A stretch of 64,000 nucleotides of DNA from Sinohyriopsis cumingii (Eukaryota > Mollusca > Bivalvia > Unionida > Unionidae), in NCBI GenBank assembly GCA_028554795.2, contig CM068831.1:67617982-67681981 (forward strand). Direction: 5' to 3'. The translations under genes were made by a program, and so were the position numbers. Shown in pieces: positions 49,600 through 59,923 of the stretch (position 1 is its first letter; every line of letters begins with the position of its first letter). A model generated the notes under the pieces. It was not told where the DNA came from. It saw nothing but the letters and a program-made list of their open reading frames with translations, and ran no database searches.

Positions 49600-49935
49600 C
49601 CATCGTACAATATAGCGGAGTTATTTTTGGATCTGTTACGAGAAATCGAGGCAGCACACGCAGTTTTAATGCAGATATTTACCATCTGTTTAGGAGCCGC
49701 TATATATATATAAACCGCATCTGTAGTTAAAAACGTTTAATAATGCAGTGGTAGCTGTTACGAGAAATCTTGGCAGAACACGCTGCTAGTGCAGATATTT
49801 ACAATATATTCAGAAACCGCTGTTATAATACATAAATATTTATAATCTATTCATAAACCGCTGTTTTAATGCATAAATATTTACAATCTATTCAGAAAAC
49901 GCTGTTTTAATGTAGAAATACGCATAACTCTACAA
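49600..49935. repeat. Short tandem repeats ('aaaccgctgtt' units)
   Basis: Two units around 'gttacgagaaatc..ggcag..acacgc' (49637 and 49758) are followed by three units of about 58 bases carrying 'cataaatatttacaatctat' and 'aaaccgctgttttaatg' (49790-49930). Confidence 0.65.
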
Positions 49936-49974
49936 TCTTTTCAAAAACTGTAGCTATATACTAATTTCTAAAAC

Positions 49975-50480
49975 GTAATATTGTTAGATAATTTGATAGC
50001 TCAGTTGATAACGTATCGGACCGTAATACTTGAGGTCTGGGGATCGAATCCCCATGGCTGATAACTGGTCGGTGGTTACGCATATTTGCGATTTTTATAA
50101 TTAATTGGGGGCTCCGCCTGAAGCCTGAAAACTCAACAGAAAAGATACCCACCTACCACATCACTGGTGGTAGATACATGTTTTGTATCACCCACGGGCT
50201 GATTATATGGATGGGTGTCAAAATCTGTTGAACGTAGAGAAGGCCCCCCGTATAGGTTGTGCCGTCATTCATTCATTGTAAATATTCCATGTCATTCATT
50301 GTAAATATTCCATGTCATTCATTGTATATATTTCATGTCATTCATTGTATATTCATTCATTGTATGTTTGTGCAGTCATTCATTCATTGTAAATATTCTA
50401 TGTCATTCATTGTAAATATTCTATATATGTTGTGCTGTCCTTGTAAATACTATATGTTGTAAATACTATATGTTGTGCTG
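49975..50480 (+). mobile_element. tRNA-like SINE inserted in the element
   Basis: The head has an A-box-like 'tagctcagttgataacg' and a perfect palindromic B box 'ggggatcgaatcccc' (50039-50053). The body includes 'gggggctccgcctgaagcct', and the tail is a run of tandem 'cattcattgtaaatattcc' units (50265-50480). The D and anticodon stems do not fold convincingly, so I do not call a tRNA gene. No clear target duplication is seen. Confidence 0.6.
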
Positions 50481-50713
50481 TCTTCACTAAACGCACCCTC
50501 TTGGGCCTCTAGACCGTTGTTTGATGGGTTAGGGGTTCTCATAGTGTTTCGTGTGCCCGTTGAACTTGGATGAATGCGGTGGCAAGCTATGAGTTCTGGG
50601 TTGTAAATATGTAAATACTATATATCGTGCTGTGCCCGTTGAACTTGCTAAAAGACTCGAATACAGGTTCATAGGGGATCTTTTTTCTTTTAAATATATA
50701 TATATACTAAGTA

Positions 50714-51097
50714 ATGAACTATGAAAATATCAATGATGTAATTGTTGCTATTAAAAAGTTAGAAAAAGACAGTATTCATATATCTGATGAACTGAATCCT
50801 GAAAAGATTATTTCTGATTTTGAAATCTTACAAGAACGTAAAAATGATGGTGGTTTTACACTGTCGTCTGAATACAAGTTTATTAAACGAATCCAGGCGG
50901 CGATATTCCGGTCACTAGCTGCAGTAAAAGATGATCAGGTCAAGGAATTAATTCCTCTCTCTGCCGCAGTAGAAAAATTTAGTTTGGAGTTATCCCACGA
51001 AAACGAGGCAAAGAAAACGATTAGAACTCGTATAAGACAATTAAAAAAAATTATGTCAGCGAGTAACTTCGTTGGTGAAACGACCGAACACGTGTAA
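50714..51097 (+). CDS. Unknown protein in the element's centre
   Basis: Open 127 aa frame with a Met at 50714, preceded 8-20 bases upstream by a TATATATATATAC run. It is mostly helical, Lys/Glu-rich, with a C-terminal basic 'RTRIRQLKKIM'. I recognise no family. It stands alone between the SINE and the tandem array, is the only plus-strand gene in the centre, and has no break, unlike most of its neighbours. A DNA-binding or regulatory role is possible but unproven. Confidence 0.55.
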   Translation: MNYENINDVIVAIKKLEKDSIHISDELNPEKIISDFEILQERKNDGGFTLSSEYKFIKRIQAAIFRSLAAVKDDQVKELIPLSAAVEKFSLELSHENEAKKTIRTRIRQLKKIMSASNFVGETTEHV

Positions 51098-51099
51098 TA

Positions 51100-52080
51100 T
51101 TTTATTTTATCAGAAATATTTTATTTTATCGGAAATAATTTATTTTATCAGAAATATTTTATCTATTCTGAAATATTTTATATTTATTATGAAATATTTT
51201 ATTTTCCATAAAATTTGATCGATTTGCATGATTTTGAGTACCAAACACCATATTAGGATTAACAAACTGATTGATTTGACCATTTTGAGTACCAAACACC
51301 ATATCAGGATTAATAAACTGATTGATTTGCATGATTTTGAGTACTAATCACCATATCAATTTCTGAATAAATAAAATATTTCACAACAAAATATTTCAGA
51401 TTATAATAATTATTTCATAATAAAATATTTCAGATTACTTGCAAAACTAATTGATTTGCATGATTTTGAGTACCTAAATACCCATCAGAATTGACAAACT
51501 GATTCATTTGCATGATTTTGAGTACCAATCACCATATCAATTTGAGAATAAATACAATATTTCAGAATAATAGGATTTTTTGTAGTATTTTTGCAAAACT
51601 GATTGATTTTGTTAATTTTGAGTCCCATTCACCATATTAATTTCAGAAATAAAAAATATTTCACGACAAAATATTTCAGAATAATATGATATTTTTTGTA
51701 GTATTTTTGCAAAACTGATCGATTTACACGATTTTGAGTACCTAAATACTCATCAGAATTAACAAACTGACTGATTGATTCACACGATTTTGAGTACATA
51801 AATACCCATCAGAATTAACAAACTGATCGATTTACACGATTTTGAGTATCAACCACCATATCAATTTCTGATAAAATAAAATATTTCCGATAAAATACAA
51901 TATTTCTGATAAAATATATTTCTGATAAAATATAAAATATTTCTGATAAAATAAAATATTTCTGATAAAAATAAAATATTTCTGAATAAATACAATATTT
52001 CTGATAAATTAAAATATTTCTGATAAAATAAAATATTTCTGATAAAATAAAATATTTCAGAATAAATACAGTATTTTTGA
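51100..52080. repeat. Central tandem-repeat array
   Basis: Two interleaved families. One is a 15-17 base unit, 'aaaatatttctgat', concentrated at both ends (51105-51200, 51870-52080). The other is a unit of about 55 bases, 'gattttgagtaccaa.caccatatcag' plus 'aacaaactgattgattt', with about nine copies between 51220 and 51860. Four 55-base units carry a perfect ATTTGCAT octamer. There is no coding potential. Confidence 0.85.
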
Positions 52081-52266
52081 CAAATCTACGATAAAGTCTT
52101 ACGACAGAAATCTTAAGATATAGATCTACGATAAAAGTCTTACGACTTTACATACAGATTGACAATCAATTCCTCCCCACGCAGGTCAATTAATATTCCT
52201 ATGTGGTCAGTTAGTTTAAAATTTATTCGTGTTAACATATTATTATGACACCGCAGATCAACAGGA

Positions 52267-52379
52267 TTAGTTGGTTATTGCACGATCAAATCCCCATGGG
52301 GTTTCAAATCCTCGTAGTGTAAAATTTAATAAATCTGATTCAGTTATTTTATAATGAACAATGTATGCTTGTTTGATAC
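52267..52379 (-). pseudogene. Possible short coding remnant
   Basis: A minus-strand frame of 37 codons ending in TAA reads like real protein ('LLNFTLRGFETPWGFDRA') but has no start and a stop just upstream. It may be the separated tail of the gene at 52418 or of a lost gene. Confidence 0.3.
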
Positions 52380-52417
52380 TATTTTTTCTCCTTTATCTAT
52401 ATAATTATTAGCATTTA

Positions 52418-53249
52418 CTACCTCAATAATAGTCTGATTAAAATATTAAGATCTAATACAATTTGATTTAAATGTTGTATCGTTGCAATGATCTGATGTT
52501 TTAGATTGATATTGGGATACTCCAGGATATAGTTTTTAAATAAACGTGCTAATGTCGTTAATGTAGTTGTGTATTCAGTTTTAATTTCGTTAGCCTTTGA
52601 TCTAAAATCTCTTTCATAAACAATATTAGTTGAAGTTTTTATATCAAAATCAATGATAGAAAACGGTGTTAAAGGATATCTTTTACCATCTTTCAAAATG
52701 TAAATATCCCTACCAGTCCATGGATAAAAATTTCGGTATTCTGGAGTTGTTATAAACTTTGTTTCGTCCGTGAGAAATTCAATTAATTTTGGTTCTGGTG
52801 GTCCTTCATGCACTGGGGGAACATCCGGCCAACCTAGTACGGATCTTATCGTGGACTGATAAATATCAACGGCATAATCAGGCGAGTTTATTTCGATTGC
52901 AGATGATAGCGTCGGCTCATGAACGTTAATCGATATTTTTATTCTTTTCCGGTTATTGATTTGATTCTACGTTGAAATTCCTCATTGATTTGTTCGACCT
53001 CATAACTGCCTGTTGGTATTCCAACAACGACCCAGTCAAGTGTTCCATTGGGTTTATTCTTATTAGCAAATACAAGTGAATTATTCGTTGTGTACCATTA
53101 AATGATTTCGATCTGATATATGGCCAACTATGGTATACTCGTAATTGCGCTAGTGCAATTTCATTTGCGCGAATCGCAGTTGGAAAATTGATGCCGAGAT
53201 CATCGTGGTCTTGTGTGGGGTTGTGTTCGTCACGATCTGCTGGAGTCAT
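52418..53249 (-). pseudogene. Minor capsid-like protein ('IPTGSYE' family)
   Basis: A structural-type gene that I recall from cnidarian and other Mavericks, here in three frames. The N-terminal part (from the Met at 53249) has 'AIRANEIALAQLRVYHSWPY'. A frame change near 53095 leads to 'TLDWVVVGIPTGSYEV', the family hallmark (about 53025). A second change near 52970 leads to 'INVHEPTLSSAIEINSPDY' and the long open 131-codon tail ending at 52418. The order in the capsid operon suggests a virion protein (penton or vertex-associated); this is inference. The N-terminal part is read through from the membrane protein upstream without a stop, either a lost stop or a fusion. Confidence 0.65.
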
Positions 53250-53719
53250 TCCGTCATTATTAATACTGGTACCTTTAACAGCACTGTTATATATTTTAAT
53301 CATTTCTGAAAACTCAAAATCAGACATAACTCCATCACTGAGACTCGCTGATAACAACGAAGATAACTTCGAGTATGCGACCGTCGCTGTATGTAATCTT
53401 ATCATGTGATCGGATAACTTTTCATTCGTGCAAGTACATATTTTTTTGCAATGATATTGAGCACACCTGCAATCGTTGTTATAGCTGAAATACAAATAGT
53501 TACAGCCACTGGTGCCATCATTGCCATTGTTGATAATATCACACCGGTTGCAGCAACAACAGCGAATGCTGAATAAACAATTACGTCGACGATAACTAGT
53601 CGTCGTCGATATTTCTTTACTTTTACCGTGTATTGTTCGACTCGATCTTTCAACGCTGCCTGCCATTCACGCGTTTGATTGTACCTGTATTGAGATGCAT
53701 CGTCGATTGAGGTACTCAT
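53250..53719 (-). pseudogene. Small membrane protein of the capsid operon
   Basis: Starts at the Met at 53719. Residues 1-42 are hydrophilic and basic, then two hydrophobic helices (about 42-66 and 70-90, 'VIVYSAFAVVAATGVILST' and 'VAVTICISAITTIAGVLNI'). The frame ends at 53402, but a frame change near 53425 continues with a helical tail, 'HTATVAYSKLSSLLSASLSD' and 'EMIKIYN'. Comparable two-helix proteins with a 'SDEEF' tail occur in cnidarian Mavericks, as I recall. It is probably a virion membrane or minor protein. Confidence 0.6.
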
Positions 53720-53754
53720 TATATTTTATGCACTAAATAATTGAGGTGTTTCAG

Positions 53755-54731
53755 CTACAAATTCCAAACACACCAGTAAGATCTTGCGGTTAATTTCTTA
53801 TCAGCTGCTTCCAGAATAAATTTTTTTTCGCTTCCGCTATTTAATATAACAGATACAACCCCGGAAAACTTATCAGTTGAATGACGCCATGGATACGTTG
53901 TAAATATTTCAAATTTTGCAGCACTGAACACAGACAGCCTGTAAACGCCAGTGACTGTTGCGGTATATTTGATAGTTTTATTTTGCTGCGACCAGGTTGC
54001 GAATCCAGATGACACCGTGTATACGATGTTTGTAATATGCCCGGGAGTTATTCCGGCTGGAATTTTAATCAAATTGGTTTTATTAACAATCTCAGGAATC
54101 CCCACCCACCCACCCTCCGCTACGATGTCTTGCTGTGTTTGTTTGATCGTGTCGATGTTCGTCTTGATATCAGAAAGTTTTATGTCAACGGCGGGCGGAG
54201 TGCCAAAGAATTTATCTATGGATTCATCGTTTTTTTTTGAGAATTTCTTCGAAATCTTCCAAAAGCGCCTACGTGCACATCATACTCGGCCCGCAAAGTG
54301 AATAGTTTACCATCTACGGTGTTGTCTTCGTCGGATCTTGGATCTCTTAAAACTACTATCTTATTCCCGTTCATACTGAATTCACCCGTCATTGTGTCAC
54401 CGGTATTTTTCACGCGATTAGCAACACTGGCTGTAATTTAATCTCTGATGGTTGTAAACGATATACTTGAATCCCTGATTCTGCCGCTGTCAGTAAACAC
54501 AGGGATATTATCCCTAAATGCACCAAGTACTCGTCGAATTATATCATTCCATTTGATATTGATTTTTAGTTTACCATATCGATCCTGAAAAATAACAACC
54601 TCATTTGGGTCAACTCCAGCCAGGTTCATAATATCAGCGAGGTCATCCTTAGTCGCGCAATTTGACAGAGCAACTTCGCCGGACTTTTTCTTAACGCGTG
54701 AAGAAGATTTTCTTCCGTAAATATCAACCAT
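53755..54731 (-). pseudogene. Fibre/spike-like protein
   Basis: About 325 codons. The N-terminal part (54731-54438) starts MVDIYG and is a lysine-rich adaptor. After an in-frame TAA (54438) the same frame gives 'GDTMTGEFSMNGNKI', the motif that opens many phage and virus tail-fibre shafts. A frame change in a T9 run (54228-54237) leads to a coiled coil ('VDIKLSDIKTNIDTIKQTQQ') and a beta-rich C-terminal head of about 110 residues ending at 53755. The layout resembles adenovirus fibre or phage tail spike, so receptor binding is a reasonable inference. Its ATG overlaps the protease stop by one base (taATG). Confidence 0.7.
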
Positions 54732-55260
54732 TATATAAGATCTAAGATCTTAGATCTGTTTAAAACGAATCGGTTGCTTGTATAATCATGCACGACTTTA
54801 TGTGGCGGTTTGGATGATTTTGATATAGCTTTAAGTACATTCATTGCCTCACGTACACATATTGGCGGATCTGTCATTGTTTGTGTGGGTAGCGTTGAAT
54901 AGCAAACTTGCGCGTGAAGTGGTGCAACATACTTGATAAACTCACGCGGTGGAGCTAACCCGTGTGAATCAAAATAAATGATTCCACGTGGATCAACCGC
55001 GTATGATACCCAATGAGTACCGGGTCCTGAATTCGAGTCGAGATTAATAATACCTGTTTCAACACTGTTTGGTTGTTTCGGTAATTGATCTCGCATAAAA
55101 ACATCTCTGAAGTTTTTTATTTTTAATCGTTTAGCAGCATCAAGTAAATCAAAATTTGATGCTGGAGCATCTAACGAAGTGATCCTGGAAGCCTCAGACC
55201 TCTTCCCCAACTAGATCCCGGTAATCTTACGCCGCGTCCCTTATTTTTGTTCTTTTTCAT
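54731..55260 (-). pseudogene. Adenovirus-type cysteine protease (Ulp1-like)
   Basis: From the Met at 55260 ('MKKNKNKGRGVRLPG') with a frame change near 55165, then an open frame to 54731. The core 'GPGTHWVSY' (catalytic His), 'IIYFDSHGLAPP' (Asp) and the Cys-containing 'DPPICVREAM' are in order with usual spacing. The residue after Cys is Val, where Gly is usual, so activity is doubtful. The enzyme matures the capsid in adenoviruses and Mavericks. Its ATG overlaps the stop of the preceding pX-like gene (ATGA). Confidence 0.85.
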
Positions 55261-55619
55261 TTCGCTTTCTTTAGAGCCATTCCAGCAGCTGTTCCAACAG
55301 CACTTAATGCGGCTGATTTTGCTACGGCTGGAGCGTCAGCAGCTATTAACGCTGGAATAGTCGCGAGAAGTGGAAAAAAACACCGGTTTTAATTGAGTCC
55401 TTAATCGCACCCGCAGAGAGATTAAGTTTGACGCCTGTTTTTGATTGTTTAGCGTCGTCGAAATGTTTAAGTTGACGTTCTGATAATGAGTTTATTTTGA
55501 CCACCCGTGATCTGATCTCGCTTTAGTGATATTTTCATTCCGCAGTTTTTTGCTGAATTTGATTGAAGGTTTTTAATCTGACCAGGAGTCAGACTGACAC
55601 TAACGTGATGATATGGCAT
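55257..55619 (-). pseudogene. Small basic core/minor capsid protein (adenovirus pX-like)
   Basis: Starts 'MPYHHVSVSLTPGQIKNL' at 55619. Two frame changes (near 55485 and 55370) are needed to follow the homology: a 'SVSLTPGQ' repeat seen again as 'VKLNLSAGAIK', then 'FPLLATIPALIAADA' and an Ala/Lys-rich end 'MALKKAK'. The doubled Ser/Thr-Leu-Ser-x-Gly-Gln motif plus hydrophobic Ala-rich segment matches the pX/pVI-like proteins of adenovirus-like elements. It lies between the capsid protein and the protease, as in other Mavericks. Confidence 0.6.
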
Positions 55620-55654
55620 TTTATGATAAATACTTGCCACGCTCCAAATAATAA

Positions 55655-57026
55655 TTAAAGATTTTCCACTGGTGCATCACCGACTCTCATTCGACCACAA
55701 CTACCTTCAAGTAACATGGCTTTATCGCTGAGTATAACCGCGATTGCTCTATAATCAACATCGCCTGTATTAAACGTTGCTTTAAGATGTATATCAACGA
55801 CAGATTGTTTTGATAGATCAAGATGCTCCAGTGAAAAATAATAAATAGGATACAAAGTTCTGAAATCATGTTGTGATATTTGTAACCCAGTATCTACATT
55901 TTGATCACGTCCCATGAATGACATCAATCGATGATATACACGTCCTATACTATTTTGTTCATAATTTAGTTGTATGTTCTCTGTTGGTTCTTGTTGTCCG
56001 TTTATCCGTAAAGAAATATTTGTGATACCTAGTTTATCAAATACCATATGAGTACGTTCTTGATTACCTAAACGATTAGTCTCCTGAAACGCAAAAAAGA
56101 TATGCCGTGGTGCAGAAACACCTTGTTGTGATGCTATATACCATGTAAACTGACCGTTAACGTTAGTTTGTATACTATCTGTGCTTGTTGTTAACCATGA
56201 TAACAAGGATTTACCACCTGTGTCCATGAAAGAAATCAACTTTTGTTCTTCTGCGATCGTTGGAGTCATTACCGGCATCCACAACGATAGTTTCGATAAT
56301 ACTACTTTACCAGCATCACCCGCAGGTCTCCACAGAGCATCGTTATCATCACCCTTTCTTACAAGAACAACTGTGTCTAGCTCCAAAAATAACCTTTCTA
56401 ACAATTTTACAAAATCCAAAAATATGCGATAGTGGAATTGTGCATGAAAAACTTCTATTGTTTCCTAGCAACATATTTCTACGCGTTGCAAATCCCAAAT
56501 TGAAATCTGGATTAGAAAGATGAACAACCGGCCACACAGCAGCATCAGCGGTATTATCAGCATTTTTTGGTCGTCTTAAATTATACCGATCATCATTGGG
56601 GTGACCAGAATTATCTTTCACAAACATCATTGTGGGACCTGCTGATCTTGTATAATCATCAGAATATCTTGCTAGACCAATTATTGTTGTAGCAACGTCG
56701 ACATCTTTCTGAATTGATTCAATATTTTTTCCATCGATCATATATGTGGCGCTATCAAATAATGCCATGATCCCGTTGTTGACAAAACCAACTTTTACTT
56801 CATTTGCGTAATTAGCATTAGTTGTTCTTACAATTGTACCTTCTACCTCAATAAAAGCCTCAGCGGGTAAAAAGTATCTACTTGTGTCATGAACTTGTAG
56901 TTCAATTCTTCCACGTTGATCTGGTGTTCGTGCGTCATAAGAATAAAACTGATAATCACGTACCGATTCATCTTTAAGGACAGGTGCTTCCATATCAAAT
57001 GCTTCGTCGGATACGCGCTTGAACAT
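55655..57026 (-). pseudogene. Major capsid protein (double jelly-roll)
   Basis: About 456 codons from the Met at 57026, in two frames joined near 56395-56415. The first half contains an N-terminal arm and jelly-roll strands, ending in 'IPLSHIFGF', a hallmark between the two barrels of Maverick capsid proteins. The second half begins with 'LVRKGDDNDALWR' and ends 'LSDKAMLLEGSC'. The length fits the family. It forms hexameric capsomers of an icosahedral virion. Only one frame change is visible, so the gene was functional until recently or the break is a sequencing error. Confidence 0.9.
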
Positions 57027-57058
57027 TTTATTATAATTATTTCCGTTTTACACGTTGA

Positions 57059-57517
57059 TTACCGCGTTCGGGAAGTTCCACTTCGGGAAGTTCCACTTCC
57101 TGATAACAAACATGAAATATTATTCATTGGTTCACAGAGTCCTTGATCTGCTAACGCTGCCAGTTTTTGATTTGCAGTTTGATTTATTATTTTACTTACG
57201 TCTGCGTGCATCACTTCAGCACTTGGTAATTTTACTGGTTGTCGTTTTCGTCGCATTAATTGTGCTAGTCTATTTTTGATCGCCGAGAACGCCATACCAG
57301 CAATATTGACAATTGCACCAGGAGTTTTTTCACGAACATTATCAACAGTTTTCATCGATAATTGTTTTGTAACAGGTGCTACTTTTGGAGCTATCCTTGT
57401 AAATAATACCCGTACAACATCACCAAGTCCATCTCCGTAAATAGCTCTGTAGATTGGTAATCGTGAGTATACCACTCTGACCTGTACGGATTTACGATGA
57501 TTATTGTGTACTATCAT
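57059..57517 (-). CDS. Basic virion-associated protein
   Basis: Open 152 aa frame from the Met at 57517. It has the N-terminal 'RAIYGDGLGDVVRVLFTR', then a lysine/arginine-rich part ('RLAQLMRRKRQ') and a hydrophilic end. The last residues are SGTSRSGTSR, made by a short direct repeat (cttcgggaagttccacttcg) near the stop, so the C-terminus may be altered. The 'YGDGxGD' start followed by a basic region recurs in capsid-cluster proteins of other Mavericks, as I recall. A DNA-condensing or penton-linked role is possible. Confidence 0.55.
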   Translation of the reverse strand: MIVHNNHRKSVQVRVVYSRLPIYRAIYGDGLGDVVRVLFTRIAPKVAPVTKQLSMKTVDNVREKTPGAIVNIAGMAFSAIKNRLAQLMRRKRQPVKLPSAEVMHADVSKIINQTANQKLAALADQGLCEPMNNISCLLSGSGTSRSGTSRTR

Positions 57518-57545
57518 CTTATTTTATTTACCATTTATCTAACAA

Positions 57546-58687
57546 CTAGTCACTATAATCATCAACAAGTTCATCGATAAGTTCTCGGTAAACACCGATA
57601 TCCATGATACCACCTTGAAATAATCGCCGACAAATATCAGCTGCTTCATTAATTATTTCTAGTGAATTATTCCCGGCACGTTATCCCCCTATGAGAACTT
57701 CTAACCGAGACACATCATTGAGGATATTATCGGGACAAACAAAATTATTTCCCACTGTATTCAGGGAAGAAAGACATCTTCGAGTAGCGTCAAAAGAATC
57801 ATCCCCATGATCTCTTTCTATACCCAGTGAACGTAATTTCTCCCGTTGTTTAGTTTCAATATCTCTGAATATTTCTTTTCTTTGTTTCCATTCTTCTTCT
57901 GTTTTTAGCATCATTTCTTTTGCCATCTGTTTCCTTTCCTCTCTAGAAGGTTTCAACATCATCTCTTTTTGCGGTGAAGAAGATTGTTGTTGTTCTATTT
58001 GTTGCAGAGGTGGAGGAAGTTGATATGAAGCTTTCTGCTGGGAGAGTTGTTGTTGTTCTAGTTGTTTTATTTGCTCTCTATAAAGTCTTTTTACTTTTTC
58101 ATCAAGATTTCTATATTCTAAATCATCATCTCTAGCTTGTCTTTTGCTTCTATATACGCGATATGTCCATTTAATAAGATTATCATCATTTAATTTTTCA
58201 TGACCGGGTTTTAAAATATCAGATTTATTAAATATACTAGTTAACATTTTTTCAGGTAATTTTCCTCTTTTAGTATTTCTAATATCTTCGACAAACCCTT
58301 CCTTAAATCTTGCAATCAATTCTACGTTTTCTTTTACTGGTTTAGATTTAGGTGCAAGTTCTTTTCTCACGTCGGCGACTTCAGTATGAAGTTTTCCAAT
58401 ACCTTCAAGTATTTCTTCACCAACAGATGGAGGTTGAGCAGAAGGTATATCAGTTGGAAGATCTCGTAAAATCTTTGTCTGTTTAGTTCTTCTTGCTACT
58501 TGTTCAGTTTGTTCTGCTGTTTGTTTTGATACCGGAAGACGATCTTCTTTGATGGCAGTTGTAACTGTCTCAGTAGCTGCAGTGACGGGTTTAAACAGTT
58601 TTTTAGTGATTTCTTCGTAAGAAAATTTTTCATTGCTTCTAATCGTTCTCGAGCTATCCTTGCAGTATGAGATTCCGGATGTACCAT
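57546..58687 (-). pseudogene. Large coiled-coil protein at the head of the right gene cluster
   Basis: About 380 codons from the Met at 58687 ('MVHPESHTARIARERLEAM'). A frame change near 58625 and an in-frame TAA (57681) break it. It is highly charged, with long helices, an 'IKQLEQQQ' Gln-rich run from CAA/CAG repeats (about 57980-58070), and a 'WTYRVYRSKR' segment (about 58145). The C-terminal end after the stop ('EAADICRRLFQGGIMDIGV') is in the same frame. Proteins of this shape with a 'KGRLP' and 'YWYDVYRIKR' core occur in cnidarian Mavericks, as I recall. Function unknown, possibly a scaffold or core protein. Confidence 0.6.
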
Positions 58688-58715
58688 TATTTTAATGTAA
58701 CATAATGATTTAATT

Positions 58716-59245
58716 ATAGCAGCAGAGAGGGTGTAAATTTAATTAAACATATATCATTAATATAATGCACAATTGTGCGTAGCTGATTCAAGGAACAACA
58801 AATAAATGTGATTAAAGGTGCCATGGAGAATATTGCAGGAGACATAATTATATTTTATTTAAAAAATAATCGTGCTGATTCACGACATTGTGTTGGATGT
58901 CACAAGGACGTTAGAGGATTATATCAGATTTGTACAAATTGCGGTGGAGATCGATATAGAAGTTTAATGATATAATATAAAAATAGAAGAGACAAAAACA
59001 AAAATAGAAACACCACCAACAGAGATAGAGTATCATTTGAGATTCAAAGATCCTCAGGATTACTCTGATAAAGATTCCCAGGATTACTCAGAATAACAAT
59101 AGCAGCAGAGAGGGTGACGACCGCATCTTTGATTAGATCAATCAATGACGCGGTAATGTTAGTGACCTCTATGAAGGTCACTATTTTTTTTTGTCTAAAA
59201 AACGTACGTGACGAATTAAGTGGTCTGTCCACCCTCTCTGCTGCT
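58716..59245 (-). repeat. Right terminal inverted repeat (530 bp)
   Basis: Reverse complement of 42207-42736 with some substitutions and small indels. Tip-motif copies at 58716 (inner edge), 59099 and 59230 (outer tip) match the left arm's arrangement. The difference between the two arms can be used to date the insertion, since replication would have kept them identical. Confidence 0.95.
58765..59096 (+). pseudogene. Dead second copy of the TIR Cys-rich gene
   Basis: Mirror copy of 42355-42687. It begins ATG CAC AAT TGT but meets stops at codons 6 and 17 and a frame change later. Much of the Cys pattern ('CHGEYCRRH') is still readable. Only the left TIR copy remains open. Confidence 0.88.
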
Positions 59246-59250
59246 CTATT
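59245..59250. repeat. Target-site duplication, right (TCTATT)
   Basis: Same hexamer as 42201-42206, followed by 'gaagatacaag', the continuation found at 25871 in U1. Confidence 0.85.
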
Positions 59251-59680
59251 GAAGATACAAGTAAAGAAAAACTAATTTTGAACTTCCATAGGAAACAAAA
59301 ATATCTAAATCATATTTTCTGCAACGGGGTTTTCAGATTCAACCAAAGCGAACAGACATGTATAAGTATTGATTTCACAAAGAACGATATTTTAAGAGAA
59401 TATGTTACATTGGCAATTACTCAGGATATTTGGCTTGGATCGGTATTTCATACATGTATATGCATTTAAATTGGAAGTCACGTTATGATCCTTCATACTC
59501 AAAGTACAATTTGGTATTATTAATTTTTTATTAAGTAGGCCTAAAGTATCACTTGAGATCTGTAATAAAACTCTATATTATAAACAAAATGCTTTATTAC
59601 GAAATTTTGTTCTAGATCAGTAATCGATCTGTAGGAGGAGGAATATTAGTTCTGAGAACAAAGCCCTTCTTATCATCTAT
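59251..59680. other. Non-coding DNA right of the Maverick
   Basis: Homologous to 25871-26304. The open frame 59278-59469 has no recognisable product. The end holds an AATAAA-like site read from the minus strand. Confidence 0.5.
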
Positions 59681-59923
59681 TCAGTCATGAAAGAACTCAG
59701 CATCACTTTTGATGCTTCTTATGAAAGAATATCCGTCCTCTACCAGTAGTATCGATGTCACAGCTAACGTAGATACCGTTACGATCCCCGTTGGATAAAT
59801 TATGTAGACGCCTATCCTATCAGTCTTCTGTTTATCCAAGCAGACATTGTGCAGTGTAGGAATGGCTCTTTTTGGTTCTGCCAGTCTAGCAATTGCACAT
59901 GCAAGGACAAAAGTTTTGTGCAT
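59681..59923 (-). pseudogene. FReD-like fragment, frameshifted (U2)
   Basis: Counterpart of 26305-26535 with the same broken FReD start: 'DRIGVYIIYP', then in the next frame 'NGIYVSCDI'-type sequence. It lies 436 bases from the Maverick's right tip. The same frameshifts occur in both units, so it was dead before they separated. Confidence 0.72.

Noticed and set aside
49975-50060. A functional tRNA gene
   Set aside because: Only A- and B-box-like stretches fit. Acceptor, D and anticodon stems do not pair, and a SINE body and tail follow.
51100-52080. CRISPR-like array
   Set aside because: The spacers are themselves repeats, units vary in length, and the host is an animal genome.
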